A stretch of 64,000 bases of DNA, from assembly GCA_014773175.1 (NCBI GenBank), contig VXCM01003480.1, forward strand, positions 1 through 64,000, in the 5' to 3' direction. The position numbers were made by a program, and so were the translations under genes. The stretch comes from Lucifuga dentata (Eukaryota > Chordata > Actinopteri > Ophidiiformes > Bythitidae). Within the stretch, counting starts at the first letter, position 1; each line of letters begins with the position of its first letter. Shown here piece after piece: positions 31,365-45,600 of the stretch. The notes under the pieces were generated by a model. The model was not told the origin of the DNA. It saw nothing but the letters and a program-made list of their open reading frames with translations, and made no database searches.

Positions 31365-34300
31365 GTACAGTGCAAAACATGATCAATACATAGTTTCATG
31401 ACTCATTATGATGGATTTTTCACCGTACACAGCTGGAGAAGAGGCTGACTGATAAAATACACTTTTCCTTTAGACTCAAATATCTGGCTTTAAAGGACCA
31501 TACCACCCATTTTGCATGTTTGAGCCTAATATATTCAATTTTCATACACATANGCTTTAAAGGACCATACCACCCATTTTGCATGTTTGAGCCTAATATA
31601 TTCAATTTTCATACACATAGCTTTACTGACAATCATTTCCCAAAGCATACTACTGGAATGGTGAATTAAAACATTTTTCTCCTACCTTCCAGACCGCCAT
31701 TGGTTTCAGTTGATTCTGGTACACTGTTAAAATCAACTTGTTGATACTTGAAACTCTTTTGGGATAGGTAATCCATTATTGTAAACAAGACATATATTCA
31801 GATTTTTTCGAAGTTTCGTAATTTTGGCATTTAAGTGCAATAAAAAGCGCATAGTGAATGTATGTCTCCACTGGGGAATATAGTCCCAAAAGAAGACCTG
31901 TGTTTATCAAAAAATTTAANGAATGTATGTCTCCACTGGGGAATATAGTCCCAAAAGAAGACCTGTGTTTATCAAAAAATTTAAACCACCGTGACTTCAT
32001 AATTTTGGGTAACTATTAGCAGATGAAACATCAATTTTTAAGGTGGGTGTATCGCTTGAATATTTGACTTTGAAAGAGTAAGAGATTTTGCAAAATATCA
32101 GGAAAACTGAAATACTGTTTTATCCTTTGGGAAATGGTTGTCAGTAACCTTATGTGTATGGAAATTGAATATACTGTATTAGACTCAAACATGCAAAATG
32201 GGTGGTATCGTCCTTTAAAAAAACTGTTTTATTTTCATACAACTATTTGTCAATGAATTCCATCTTATTTATGAGGAATATGGCACAAAAACATAGATTC
32301 CATAGTTTCAATTGTTTTGATTTTCTGCAGAAATTTCCACAGTGGTGGTCTGGCTGGTGGGTGCTTCAGGTACCTCTGATGGTGCACGTGCCACAGTTTG
32401 AGAACCACTGCGGATTACTGCTGCTGCTTAATAAGAACAGTTGCACAGTGCTTTCCAATTATTTTAGAATTGTAGATCTTCTTTGTAGGAATGCGTAATA
32501 CAGCAATTTCATTTAGTTTTTTTTAAGTACAATATGTTAGACCGCATTTTCTAAAAGCAATAAGCTACCACTGTGATTGCCAAACCACTCATTTGAACTA
32601 ATCCCAAATCACTCTTCAGCATAGACTCAGAATGGCTAGTTGCCTCAGTCTGACCTAAATGGCCACATGCAGCTGTTTTCAACCACAAATCAGGGAGCAG
32701 AGATCTCGTCTGTGTCTGCCTGCTTCTGGCAGTGAGCCTGTTGTTGATGTTAGAGGCTCTGTAAGACCTTGACCTCAGTCTCTCTAAATCCCATTAGACC
32801 CTATCTGATCCTTTGCCAAGCACCCAAGAAGATGAGGACCCTCCAGAGGCCCCTGGCTGAACACACACATGACATACACACATACATACACACACACATG
32901 TTATTCAGGAAAAGTTCTGTTGAGTGCTGAGTGTTGTACATCAACAGAAGCGATGAAGAGAAAGTTCTGTATTCTTCATGCTGCTCATGTCTGCACTCCT
33001 CTGTCTTCTCCGCTTCCTCTCCTCCTCTTCCTCCTCATCTCCCCCTCCATCTTTTGCCATAAAGTACATACAAAACCATGACATACTGTAACACTGTGAG
33101 GTTTCTTTGACATGAACTTCGACCCTGTAGACCCCAGACCAGCTTCCTGTTCCTGTTTCTATACCAGACAAGAGGACAGGGCACGCTTTGATGGATGAAT
33201 GGGCAGCTGGAGAGAGGGATGGATGGAGGGTGGGAGGATAGAAACATGAAAGGCAGTGCTTGTTGGGAAATCCCTGCTGGAAATTATGTAGATGAGCACA
33301 AAACAAGAGGAGGATTTGATTTAGGAAGAAGGAAGCGAGAGGGGTTAGGCCATCTCCTAGAATGAATGAAGAAAGTTTCACAACTTCAACATGAAGACTC
33401 ACTTTTCCAGATATTTTGTTCCTTTAATCTCTGGAAAGCCTGCAACTGTCATGATCCCCGAGTCTTCTCTTGACCCAATTCTTTAACTAGACAACACACA
33501 CATCTACACTTACACTCTGGAATTTTGAGTTTTTTACTTTTTTGTTGTGTCTCTGTATGTTTAAGGACGTCTTAAGCTGACCGTCTTGTCTGAGGACAGA
33601 CTGCAGATGAAATGGAAGGAGGCTGATGGACCCGTTCAGGGATATAAGGTCCGAGTGAAACCCATCTCAGGTGAGACTTCCCTGTTGACAGAAATACCGT
33701 AAATGCTCTATTAGTGGCCGGGACCTTTATTTACCTCAACTGTGGAGAGAACCTGGCCAATATTGGAGACAGGCTTTTATAAGAGACAGGCCTTTATTTG
33801 TAACTTTGCTGATGGACAAGCCCATAACTGCATAAAAAACACACTGCCACAAGGGAGATGTCAGTATGAACATGCCTCCAGGCAGCTTTTATAAAGATTC
33901 ATTTTCATCCACTTTTCCCAGTTGGTGACAGCGGCGCGTCATGCACTCTTCGCTCCACGTTTACAGCGTGGTTTCACGTTGAGCCCGGTCGTACCTTCTG
34001 GCTGGAGGGACAATGGCTACAGAGGTTTTTGAGCGGTTTGGTGTCCAAACATAGCTGCTGTCATCTGGTGGCAACAGCAGATTACACTAATAGTTTCCTG
34101 GGCCAGTCTCATATAAGCCTTTATATAAGACCGGCCTTTATATGAGACCAGCTTTTATTTCATCTTGCTGACTCGGCCCCCCCAGCTATATTATTAGATA
34201 CCGGCTATTATTTGAATACCAGCTTTTAATAGAGAATTTACGGTATCTATGTTCCTGCTGTCTTTACTTACTGAAAACTTAAATTGATCATGATACAAAC

Positions 34301-35594
34301 TGCTTCATATCAGGTTCATCAGAGCTCAAAGTTACTTAAGACTGACTATTTTCCATCTCTTTTAATTAGGGTTAGAAAACATACAATTTCTCCAAAATCA
34401 GATGTGTAAAAAAAGACTTTTCATGCAAATTCATTGCACAACAGTATTGCAGCCACCATCTTCTTTTGGATCTATCTCATAACTGCTGGAAATATATCAA
34501 AACAATTTTTATAGTGCTCAATTGCATCATCTTAGCTACACATTGGTAGTAGTGAAATGTTTTTAGATCTATTTGTTAATGCACAGCGACGTCATATCTG
34601 AGTATTTATTATAATCTGCCAGATCAACATCTGGATCTAGGCTAAATTGCACCTGTTGATAGTCCATCACATTATACACATGCCTGATTTTTTCTTAGTT
34701 TTTATTGTCTTAGTTTTGAGAAACAGGCAAAAATATTGGCAAATATCTTTCTGCCATATCTTGCAGAAAGTGAAAAAAATTCCTGTATCTGGCTCCTGAT
34801 ACAGATCTGCCTCAAAATTTGACCTGATTCCCAACTGTCAATGAAGTTTCATCAAAGTCTATCAGTTACTTTTTGAAGATGTAAAGACTTAGATGTGTCT
34901 GGTGTTCTGTATGTGATTCATAGCAAAGAAGAATGAAAGTGCCAGAATGATTCTGAGGGTATAAATTATGTCGAACAAGCTTTGAATATTGAACACTCAA
35001 TTAGTGTGCTTAATGAACCCCCTCTGATGAAAGGAAGTAACCCGCAGACATTTTCCAAGTATAAGTATTTTTCTCAGTGGTTGACTTTTACCTTTGTTCC
35101 CAAAAAAAGTCTTTTAGTCAGTCAAAGGCAATTCAAATGCAAAAATTCAAATGACCAAATTGCAAAACTGCTGAGATAATTTGTGGTGATTATTTTACAA
35201 TTTCTCTTCATAGCTGGACAAATGAACAGTGGAATTATTTAAAAGTGCCCTTAGTCTATGGCTTACATTCAGCATAAGAAATCAAATAAAATACAAAAAA
35301 GAGCATCACTTGTTGGTGAACGATTCTACTAATGCAAAAGTCAGTGCAAAAAAAAATACGTTTGTGCTAAAGCCATACATCAAATTATATCTCATCTCCT
35401 TTAAAAAAAATAAAAATAAAACACCCCAAAAACATCAATTAAATTTGTTCTGCTGCATCTGGCGAGTTTAGCCTATTTTTTATTTCTATGAAATACGTAC
35501 ACCAGAAGATTAAATGTGAGCGTGCCCTGGCTAGAATAATAATTACTTCTGCCCTGATACTGATCCATTTTTAATTGTCCAGGCACATCAATGC

Positions 35595-35632
<38 letters not shown>

Positions 35633-35633
35633 N

Positions 35634-35672
<39 letters not shown>

Positions 35673-36503
35673 GCTGTTCTACATCAAAGATCATGCATAT
35701 GCAAAACCTCAAGCATTACATGATAGTAGTGTATTACTGATTTGCTTACAGTGCTCATTTGTACTTGGACCTGTTATATTTTGTGAGTTATTCATGTCAC
35801 CGACAAATGCAAAGCTAACAATTTGGAAGAATGTATTTTCTGTGCAGTGGGAAAGACAAAACCAGCATCAAGACGTTTTATTTTAGTTAATATATTGATA
35901 GAATCTCAGTTAATATTTTCACATCTATCAGATTGTGTATGCATGTTTGTCACAATATTTTCCACTTGATGGGAAGGCCATACAGGTTAGAACAGCTCTG
36001 CCTCTCCTGAATCCTGTGGAAGACTTTCCTAAGTGAAGAAAGTTGACTTTTACCTCTATTCCTATAACCAAATATGCATCACTGAGAATTTTGGGCCAGT
36101 TAGGACTGCTTTCCTACTCTGAGGCACTTGATAATTACAGGCCCTGATGTGACCTTGGTGGTCAGATAAACTTCCAGGATCTCCAGCCTTTGTCCCTCCT
36201 TGTTTGCTTGTTTTGGAATCATGTTTGCCATCATGATTCCAAAAAAGCACGTCTAATCCACTTCTGACTCCACATCCACAGCAATCTGAGAGATCAAAAC
36301 ACAGGAAAAAAAATAGGAACATGTTAACTGTCTTGCTTCACAGGTGATAGGCTGAGTAGGAAGGCAGCCAGCTTCTTCTTCTCCTCTGCTCCTCCTTCTC
36401 TCTGTGATTCTTCCTCCTCTTCTAACTTCTTTCTCAACATTCTTTTCTCTCTTTTACTCTCTTATCTGCCATTCCACATTGTGCAGCTAAGCCCAGGCAG
36501 GTC

Positions 36504-36538
<35 letters not shown>

Positions 36539-36860
36539 GCTGAGAAGAAGAAGAATTACATCCAGCAAGGGGCTGCAGAGCTCAGAGACATGGGGTGGGA
36601 CTGTAAGAGAAGGAAGAAGTGGTGCAGATGAGATACAGGAGGAGAGTACACTTCTGGAAAATATATTAGTAAAAAAAAAGTTTGCAACATGAGAGAAGAG
36701 TAAGTGGTGGAAAAGATGGTTTGCACAAGAAGAGGAAGGGGGATCACATAGTGAGTTGCTGAGACCTCCCTTGAGTTTGCTTCAGGGGAGAGGAGGTGGA
36801 TAATAGATCCTTCTGATGTTTTGACTGCCGCAAGAGCACACCTGGACATGGAGTTTTTCA

Positions 36861-36915
<55 letters not shown>

Positions 36916-39255
36916 GCTGATTCAGCACAATGCCAGTTAGCCCTTCAGAATAGCTAAACAATGCTAGACCTTTTCTTCATTTATTTATTGCTGTCATGCT
37001 GATGTCTAGAGCCAGGAGCCCTTGGGCAAAAACACTCAGAGAAAGGGGATCAGACTCAGACATGCAAGGCCAGCAGACTATGGAGAAGGAGGGCTTCAGT
37101 ACTTCAATATTTCATAGGCGATCTTTTAAAATAATCCATGAACACACATATGGAAGGGATTAGGTGGAACATTTTAGGACAAAAATGTCAAACTCAGGAT
37201 CATTGACTGTCCCTTTTGACTTTTTCAATACTACCTTCAGTAATTTCCATACCGAGGCACCCTTTTTTTTTGTTTGCCATGATGCTTGTCTTTGTGTTTT
37301 CCAGAAGTGCCGCAGCCCGAGCTGATGCTGACCACCACTCGGGGCCGAGCGACAGTGGCAGGACTGGACTCCAGTCAGGAATACAACCTTCAAGTCCTCG
37401 TGCTCAACGGCACCACGGAGAAACTCCTTGCGAAAAGACGATTCACCAGTAAGAATTATGGCGAGGTGGAGAGAAAAAGGGGGAGATAGAAAGAACAAAA
37501 GACCTGGAGTTTATTTAAATCATGACAAAAGACAGTTTACCCTGAGGCACCAGAGGTGAACAGATCTCAAACCTGTTGATAGCTAACTGTAGACTTTTTT
37601 TTTTTTTATCTGTCAGGCCTTCAGAATCAAAGAGCAAGAGCTTTTTAGATTTTTTCCCCTTTACACTCAATCATACAGAGAGAAATCCTTCCTGGAAGAG
37701 AACGAGTCATACATTTCTGCCCTTGCCCACAACATTTTCACCTTCAGGTATAACTGGAACAGTTCAGATGTTTTTCCTCACATGGCACATACTGTGTGTT
37801 ATTGTGTAGAGAACATTTAAACATTACAAAAAACACATAGCATTAGATCCTTTTTGGCCACATTCATATATAGAGAGAAATCTATGTATTGGATATCTTC
37901 CAGTGCGTCACCTAAACATACAGATCAGAATTTCCGTTCCGTTTTGACTCTCATGTCATAGAATGTAGCACTCATCTACTTTGTCAAAATATGAATGATG
38001 CAGTCAGTCAAAGACATGATAAAAAAAAAAACTGCATATTTGCATTGGGTTGATGGCTTATATCTTCCTATGGTTCTTCCTATGGTTATTTATTAACAAT
38101 TTAAAGCATATAAAAAAATAAAATCCATTTCAACAGGATCTCATACCAGTTAAATTTGCCATCAGCCTGACACAGGTGTTAATTTTGGCGTGACAGTACG
38201 TTTTATAAACAGCTCAACTGAGATGAAAATGAGGAAATAAAACAGTTAGAGACATGCATGGATGAGGGAACATGGTTGTGTGTGACTGTTTTTACAGAAA
38301 CATTAAATCTGGTGTTGTGTTTTATAAATTACCCTCAAATGCTTGTTTACTTACTTCTGCCTCATTTGCATCCATCTCAGCGTCTCTGCAGCAAATTAAA
38401 CCCTCATTTGCACAAGAAGGTTGCTTCAGGCCTAAACCGTGTAAATACATGTATCGAATATGTGCTGCTTTAAATAAAAAGATGTTTTAATGTATCAAAA
38501 AAAAAATTGATATTGAGCATCAATACCTGTTGTGTGTAATTATAAGCAATAAGACATGTTGTCAAAGGAGCCCAGAACTCAATTTTTATCTCTTTATTGC
38601 AAAAACTTGCAGTTTCTTTTCAATGTACTTATGATATTTGTGTACTTTCTTTGGGTTTGCATTGACTGCGACAATCTCCATCCCCATCCTGTTTAGATTA
38701 GACCAAGTCCACACGTAAACACATGCATACACAGACACACAGTGGGCTGGTTTAAACACTGTTCTAGCTGAATTACAGGCTGGAAGTGGTGTGTTTGAAC
38801 TCACTGTGTATACTTGACTTCAGTGGGTTCATGAGTTGTAAATCTGCCCACCAGCACTTGTTCCTCTGTGGCTCACAAAGCAAACCTTCCCAGCAAAATT
38901 ACATAGTCTGTAATGCATTTCTACCACAAATATACTGTCTGCGTGTTGTTTTTCCATCCTAAGCATAATATAGGCCTGCTTGATTGAAGGAGAAAGAAAG
39001 AGAAGAGAACATATTCGTATTAAGTGTTGTCTCAGAAATTAGTATCCGAGTCATTTTTGGTAGATGATATGGTGACAGGATGCAGCATTTGCTATGCTTG
39101 GACGATTTGACTTTGGGCTACAATTTCTGCCCACTTGTTGTCTGTGAAGTTATCCCAGATCTCTCTGTGTCTGGCGCCGTAAAGCTATGACAATGAAACC
39201 TAATATTGGTAATCTGTCTGTTTACTTCTGATTTATGGATCCCATTCACTCTTGA

Positions 39256-39293
<38 letters not shown>

Positions 39294-42200
39294 TCAGTTA
39301 TTTAAGCCACCCTGGTATTCACTGAGCAGGTTATGAATTGTACAATGTGTGTGTGTCGCCTGTAGTTGCTTGCAAGCCATCCTGATGGTAGTAGGTTACT
39401 GTGTCGAGTCGATCGTGTCCGGACAGGTTAGAAAAACATGCCGATTTGGAAGTGTGTCTCCAGCTTTCCACTTTAAATTTAACACCCTCCAGGGCTGATT
39501 CTGTTTTCTGTGGAGATGTCACACTGACATCATCTCTTAACTCCAGGCAACGATTTCCCTACAAAGACCTGATAAAGCTGGAAGCATGAGAAGTAAAGTA
39601 TTGTTCAACAGCAAAGCAATCATTTCCTGTCGTATATTAAATATGATCGCTCTGATCTTATTTACCTGGTGTCAAGATGTAACATGCATCTGAATGTGCT
39701 CTCCAGGTAGCGAACAGTTTCAGAGTACATTATCTGCTTTCAGACAAACATGTGATCAGATGCTTTTTTTTTTTTTTTTNGTTTTTTTTTTTTTTTCAAA
39801 GTTTGAGATGGCAGCAAGTTCTGCTGTTGTCAACCACAACACGTGACTGAGATTACTTTACAACTGGACTTACATACTTTCCACAGCTTATAGAAATGGT
39901 GACAAAAATGATTTATTTTAGAATCGAACTTTATTATCTGGCTGAGGCAGGAAAGTCATCTTTGGTCTCACCCACATAGAATAGAGAATGGTGAGACATG
40001 GGTCAGCAGCAGAGCCACAACCCCAGACCTCCAGTGCTGCAGAATACAACAGGTTATTCTGTAAAGCTCCTGACCAAAGTGCTACTGGGATGATTTTTCT
40101 ACCTGTAATGATGATGTTTTGGTGGTTTAATCACTGTGCATTTACTCCTTGCAGTTATGCAATTATAGTGCAATTACAGTTGTTGTTAGGCAGTTAATAT
40201 ATATGGAAAGTAGAATTTAAAGGCCTTAAACAGCCAGTGGGACAACTGCACAAGTGTTTTACCATCTCTGTATCTCTTGTGCTACCGGTATGTTGGTTGT
40301 AAGTGGGACAACATTTTCTTATTCTTATGAGGTTATGGAGTCAGATCAACAGAGCAACTTAAAGGACCATACTGGCCATTTTGCATGTTTGAGCCTAATA
40401 TATTTAATTTTCATACATGTTACATTACTGACAACCTTTTCCCAAAGGATAAAACCATATTTCAGCTTTCCTGATATTTTGCAAAATCTGTTAATCTTTC
40501 AAAATCAAATATTCAAGTGATACACCCACCTTAAAAATCGATGTTTTGCCTGCTAATAGATATGCTGCAGTATGAAGTCACTGTCGTTTAAATTTTTCGA
40601 TAAACGCAGGTCTTCTTTTGGGACTGTATTCCCTGGTGGAGACATACAGTCACTCCGTGCTTTTTATTGCACTTAAATGCTAAAATTACACAACTTAAAA
40701 AAAACAACCTGAATATATGTCTTGTTCACGATGATGGATTACCTATCCCAAGAACGTTACAAGTATCAACAAGTTGATTTTAATAGCATATATGAACTGA
40801 AACCAATGGTGGTCTGGAAGGTAGGAAAATTTTTTTTTAATTTACCGTTCCAGTAGTATGCCTTTGGGAAATGATTCTCAGTAATGTTACATGTGTGAAA
40901 ATTGAATATATTAGGCTCAAACGTGCAAACTGGCCAGTATGGTCCTTTAAAACACCTGTGTGGGTGTGGTCAGCCTGATTTGGCCCTGATGGGACCACAG
41001 ATACTATGCTTATGCTTATCATTTTTGTGTAATAAAATCACTTTGCCAAATATCTTAACTTGGCCTAAAAATATCTGTCTGCAGCTGATGGATTTGTTGA
41101 ACTGCATTATTATTATCCACCCTTCATTTCTTCTTTTTACATATATCTAGATGCATTAATGTGACTGGATTGCATCCTCGGTAGCTTGAAATGATCATAA
41201 TAATTGAAAAACATTGAACATAAGTTTTAAAAAAAAGTCTAGGCCATCAAAAGCCTCTCGCACTTTTTCAGTCTCCGGCTTTGAGTTATTTTTAAGTGTC
41301 GTCAACTTTCTATTTCCACCACAGTTTTCAGCCTTGTGTGTATTTTCAGCTTTAGCTTTTTTTTTTTTTTTNTTTTTTTTTTTTTTTGAATGATTGCATA
41401 GCATCAGTGTAAATCAGCATCCTCCTGTTTTATTTTATCCTGTTTTATTTTGACTCTCTGCTTACATCTCAAGAACAAGAATTGACTACCCAAATTTCTG
41501 CAGCCCACTTGCAAGATATGCAATATTTTCCTGATTCACAATGGTGCACCTCCTCTTTCTCTTTTCCAGTGGAGGGTCTGCGGGAGGAGGAGATGATCCG
41601 CAGCGGGAGCCGAGAGCAGAAGAAGAAGACGTTGCCAGGCGGTTCGGGATCAGGAGACCTTGATGATGTAACAGAGACTCTGCTGGCCCTACCTACAGTC
41701 CTTTACCAGGACCCCACAACCACCATGGTTCCTACTACAGGTAGTGGACAGTAGCACTATATTCACACATCTTGGGGTCATTACATAAGATAAACTCATA
41801 AAAATATGTTTATCTTTACTTTTCCCTTTGACACTCAGAAAAGTGTGATGGATTTAACGTCAGCAATAAATTTCTGTCTCAAACAGCTTCAACAGCCCCC
41901 TGAACAATCTTCTTTTGTCTTAATATACCCCACCCACGTCCCTGCCTCTACCGCTTTCCTCCAGAGCCCCCACCTATAGAAACGACCCGTCATCTCCCTG
42001 ATGAAGCCCTAGAGAAAAGTGCCAAAGAGAAGAGGAAGAGGAAGAAAGAGAAAGATCGGGACCGTTCTAAGGGGGATAATAAGGAAGAGCAGGGAACAAC
42101 GCAGGATAAACCAGCTGACAATAAACCCCGCAAGACACCCTTCCTCATCCAGCCAGTCACAGGTAACCTCCACACCTCAGTGGCGCAGTAACACTGACTT

Positions 42201-42638
42201 TAGGATTACCATGCAGTTAAGATAATCTTTCCTTTAAGATGGAAGGTATGCAGCTTATCCTCAAGAATGTCTGCCTCCATTTTCTTCTTGCGAGAGAAAG
42301 AAGAAGCGGTTTTAGAGTGGTAAGTGTTGGTTTGATGTGTGATGACAGCGTTTGCACGAGGGAGGAACATGTAAAGGATAATGACAGGCCATCCTGTTCG
42401 GCTGCAGGGCACATGTGTCCTCTCACTGTATCTCACAATCTGAGGATACACAAACACACACACACACACACACATACACTCAGACCAACTTAACACGTAT
42501 GTACCATGTTGATACATGCATACACCCATATACCCTCAGTATGCCTCAATACATAGGGCCATCTGTTTCTTGTTTTCAACTAACATTTACCAGTCTACTC
42601 ACTCCTAATTAACTGCATAAAGGCAGTGTATGCCATAT

Positions 42639-42679
<41 letters not shown>

Positions 42680-45600
42680 CATAAATACACTTAACCACCT
42701 GATTCTGTTCTCTTCCATTCAAGACTGTGTATGCATCTGTGTTTTTTTATGTGTCCATGTATCCAGATATGGCCCCACGGAAACCATTTGAGTGCGACAG
42801 CAATGCGGCAGCTGACATCATGTTATTGGTGGATGGATCCTGGAGCATCGGACGCACAAACTTCAGACGGGTCCGAGACTTCTTGGAGGGTCTGATGACC
42901 CCCTTCCACATTGGGCCAAAATATGTTCAGATTGGTAAGGGTCTGAGGTGATGAACCTCTTTCTATTCACTTTTCTGGACCGTAGTCAAACGCGCATGGG
43001 GTTTCATGTTTCCTCCTGCCTATATTTAAATTTTTATTAAATATCAACGTCCAGTCTAATGATGTGCTTTTGTCTTAGGTCTGACCCAGTACAGTGGAGA
43101 CCCTCGTACAGAGTGGCAGCTCAATAATTTCACCACCAAAGACCAGCTGCTGGAGGCGGTGAGGAACTTCAGATACAAGGGAGGCAACACGTTTACAGGT
43201 AGACACACATTGCACCTTTGTCTGTGTGCCCATGTGTGGGTGCTTGCATGTGTTTTTTAATGTGAGTTTGCTCCCTCACATCTGTTAAGAGAATATCTTA
43301 TCTAATATCAGAGAACATCTGCATTTCTCAGGCCAGGCATTGCTTCACGTCATGGAGGAGAACATGAGAGCCAAGTCAGGAGCCAGGCCAAACACACCGT
43401 TTTTCCTGGTCTTGCTGACTGATGGGAAATCGCAAGACGATGCTATAACTGCAGCCAATCGGTTGAAGAATGCCGGTGTGGACATCATCGCTGTAGGTGA
43501 GACTCAGTGTAGGGAAGGCCTGGTTGTGTGCAGCATAAATACCCTTACCCTCCATTGTTGTTTTATATTCTACACTGAGAGGGTGAGAAAGAGAAGAAGA
43601 AGCAGTGATGGAAAGGGTGATTTCAGGACTGTCATCTTTTTAACCGGTCACATCCATCTACTGCATTTCTATCCACATACTGGGACTGTATATTGTATCT
43701 TATTTTGGCAGGTGTTGATAGTTATGGATTATGGCCTGATGTGGCCGTACAGATCACTATTGCTATCATGAGGTGTCTCAACCCTTTCAAATGTTGTGCT
43801 TGTTGTTCAGGGGTGAAGAATGCTGATGAAGCCGAGTTGAGGCAAGTGGCATCTGAGCCAGTGGAGCTAAACGTTTACAATGTGAACGACTTCCCTCTGC
43901 TCAGCAAACTGGTGGCACGACTGGTACACATCCTCTGTGGAAGGATAGAGGACCGTGGGATTGCAAAAAGTAAAAATGATCTGTTTGGCTATCTATCTAT
44001 CCCATTCATCCATCCATCCATGCATCCATCTTCAGATGCCAATTTACTCGGAACCCATAATGTGCTGTAGCTGGATGCAAACCATTATTTTTTAGGGCCT
44101 GTATTAGTGGCACTGCCCGTTAAGGCCTTGTTTGAGGGTGGGAGTATTAAAAAGATGTCATTATCAATACACATTTTGGTTGGTGCACAGTGGCAGAATC
44201 AGAAAAGCTGGCGCTGAAACAACAAAGAGATGGAGGCTATTAAAAATAATGAGCTGCATGGGTTGTCTGTGTAAAAGCCAGAAAGTCTGTTATAATGAAC
44301 CTTCATTGTTTCTAAACTTTTTTTTCAGATTAGTGAAATTTCATTTTACGTTTGAGATCCAGAAACTTCCATATAAAAAAAAACTTCCTAATTTTAAAAG
44401 CAAGGAAAACTTATAGGCTTATAAGGATGCAGAAAGCATCTGATATCCAATTTTATGTTTTATAGCATATAGAAAGTACTTTCTGTTATAGTTACTCAAC
44501 AGTGTTTATGGTATTTTTTATATGATGGTACCAGTTGTATAATAGTTTTTCCTCCTGGCTTTTGTTTTGTTTTATTTTGCTCAGTCTGTGCTTCCTGTTC
44601 AGAAATTCCACCAAAATAAAATGTTGCTGTGTCTGCAGGAATGGATCCTGGGCCCACAGCAGACCCGGCTCTCTCCTACCCCAGTCCTACTGACCTCCGC
44701 TTCTCTGAACTGGGCTCCAGAGAAGTGAAGCTCCACTGGACCAGTCCTGCTAGTCCAGCCCGGCCAGTCCAACAGTACAGAGTGGTTTTCCACAGCGCTG
44801 AGGTTCAGAGTCCACAGGAGGTCAGACAGTTTCTTAATAGCGGTGCAAGCAGTTTTTTTGTCACAAAAATTATTACCAAATTAATATTGAAATGTTAGCA
44901 CAATGTTAGCTCATAAACAAATGAGACCATTTCCATGAAGAATTGCAGGTCTTGTTAGCTTCCACATTTTTTTTTTTTTTTTTTTTTNCTTCTTCTTCTT
45001 CTTCTTCTTCTTCTTCTTCTTCTTCTTCTTCTTCTTCTTCTTCTTCTTCTAATTCTACTCCTACTCCTACTCCTACTCCTTCTTCACCTTGTACTCCTTT
45101 TTCTTCATCCATATTTGTATGCAGACCTATCTAAGGGAGATGTTAATACAGTATTTTTTATATATAATTTTAATGAAAATTTTTTTTTAATTTCCTCATT
45201 TCTATACAATTCATCTTGACCTTCCTGTGTATAATGAAATACAAAAAGAATGCCATGGTCATAGCTCACTGTCGCAGCCCACTGGGATAACTCCCGCCTC
45301 TCCTGATGGCCAATCCGACCCTGGTTCTCTTATATTTGAGACTAAAAAAATGTGATTATGAAACCCTTTACCTCGATTATAGAGGCTATAAATTCACAAA
45401 TCCAAACCACAGTGTCCAACATACATAGTTTAAGTGTTTGTCTGACTGTGTTTTGTGTTGGCAGGTGGTAGTGAGTGGGTCAGAGTCCACGGTGCTGCTA
45501 GGAGGCCTCTCCTCTCAGACTCTCTACCACGTGTCCATCTTTCCTGTGTATGAAGACAATGTTGGCCTGGCTCTCAGAGGAACTGTCACAACATGTAAGA

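Larger units (their letters stand above)
33566..37448 (+). other. col20a1: col20a1 exons 2-3: first FN3 domain
   Basis: Exons 33566-33670 and 37305-37448. They encode [20 protein letters not shown]...GYKVRVKPI and [20 protein letters not shown], the two halves of a fibronectin type III fold with an intron in the middle as in other FACIT FN3 units. The final codon spans the next intron. Confidence 0.85.

Noticed and set aside
32388..32412. hAT-like terminus (CAGTTTGAGAACCACTG)
   Set aside because: Only one end can be seen, so no element can be delimited. A similar single end near 18,350 is even weaker.
44906..45134. Poly-Glu and poly-Ser frames
   Set aside because: Translations of a (CTT)n microsatellite inside a col20a1 intron.
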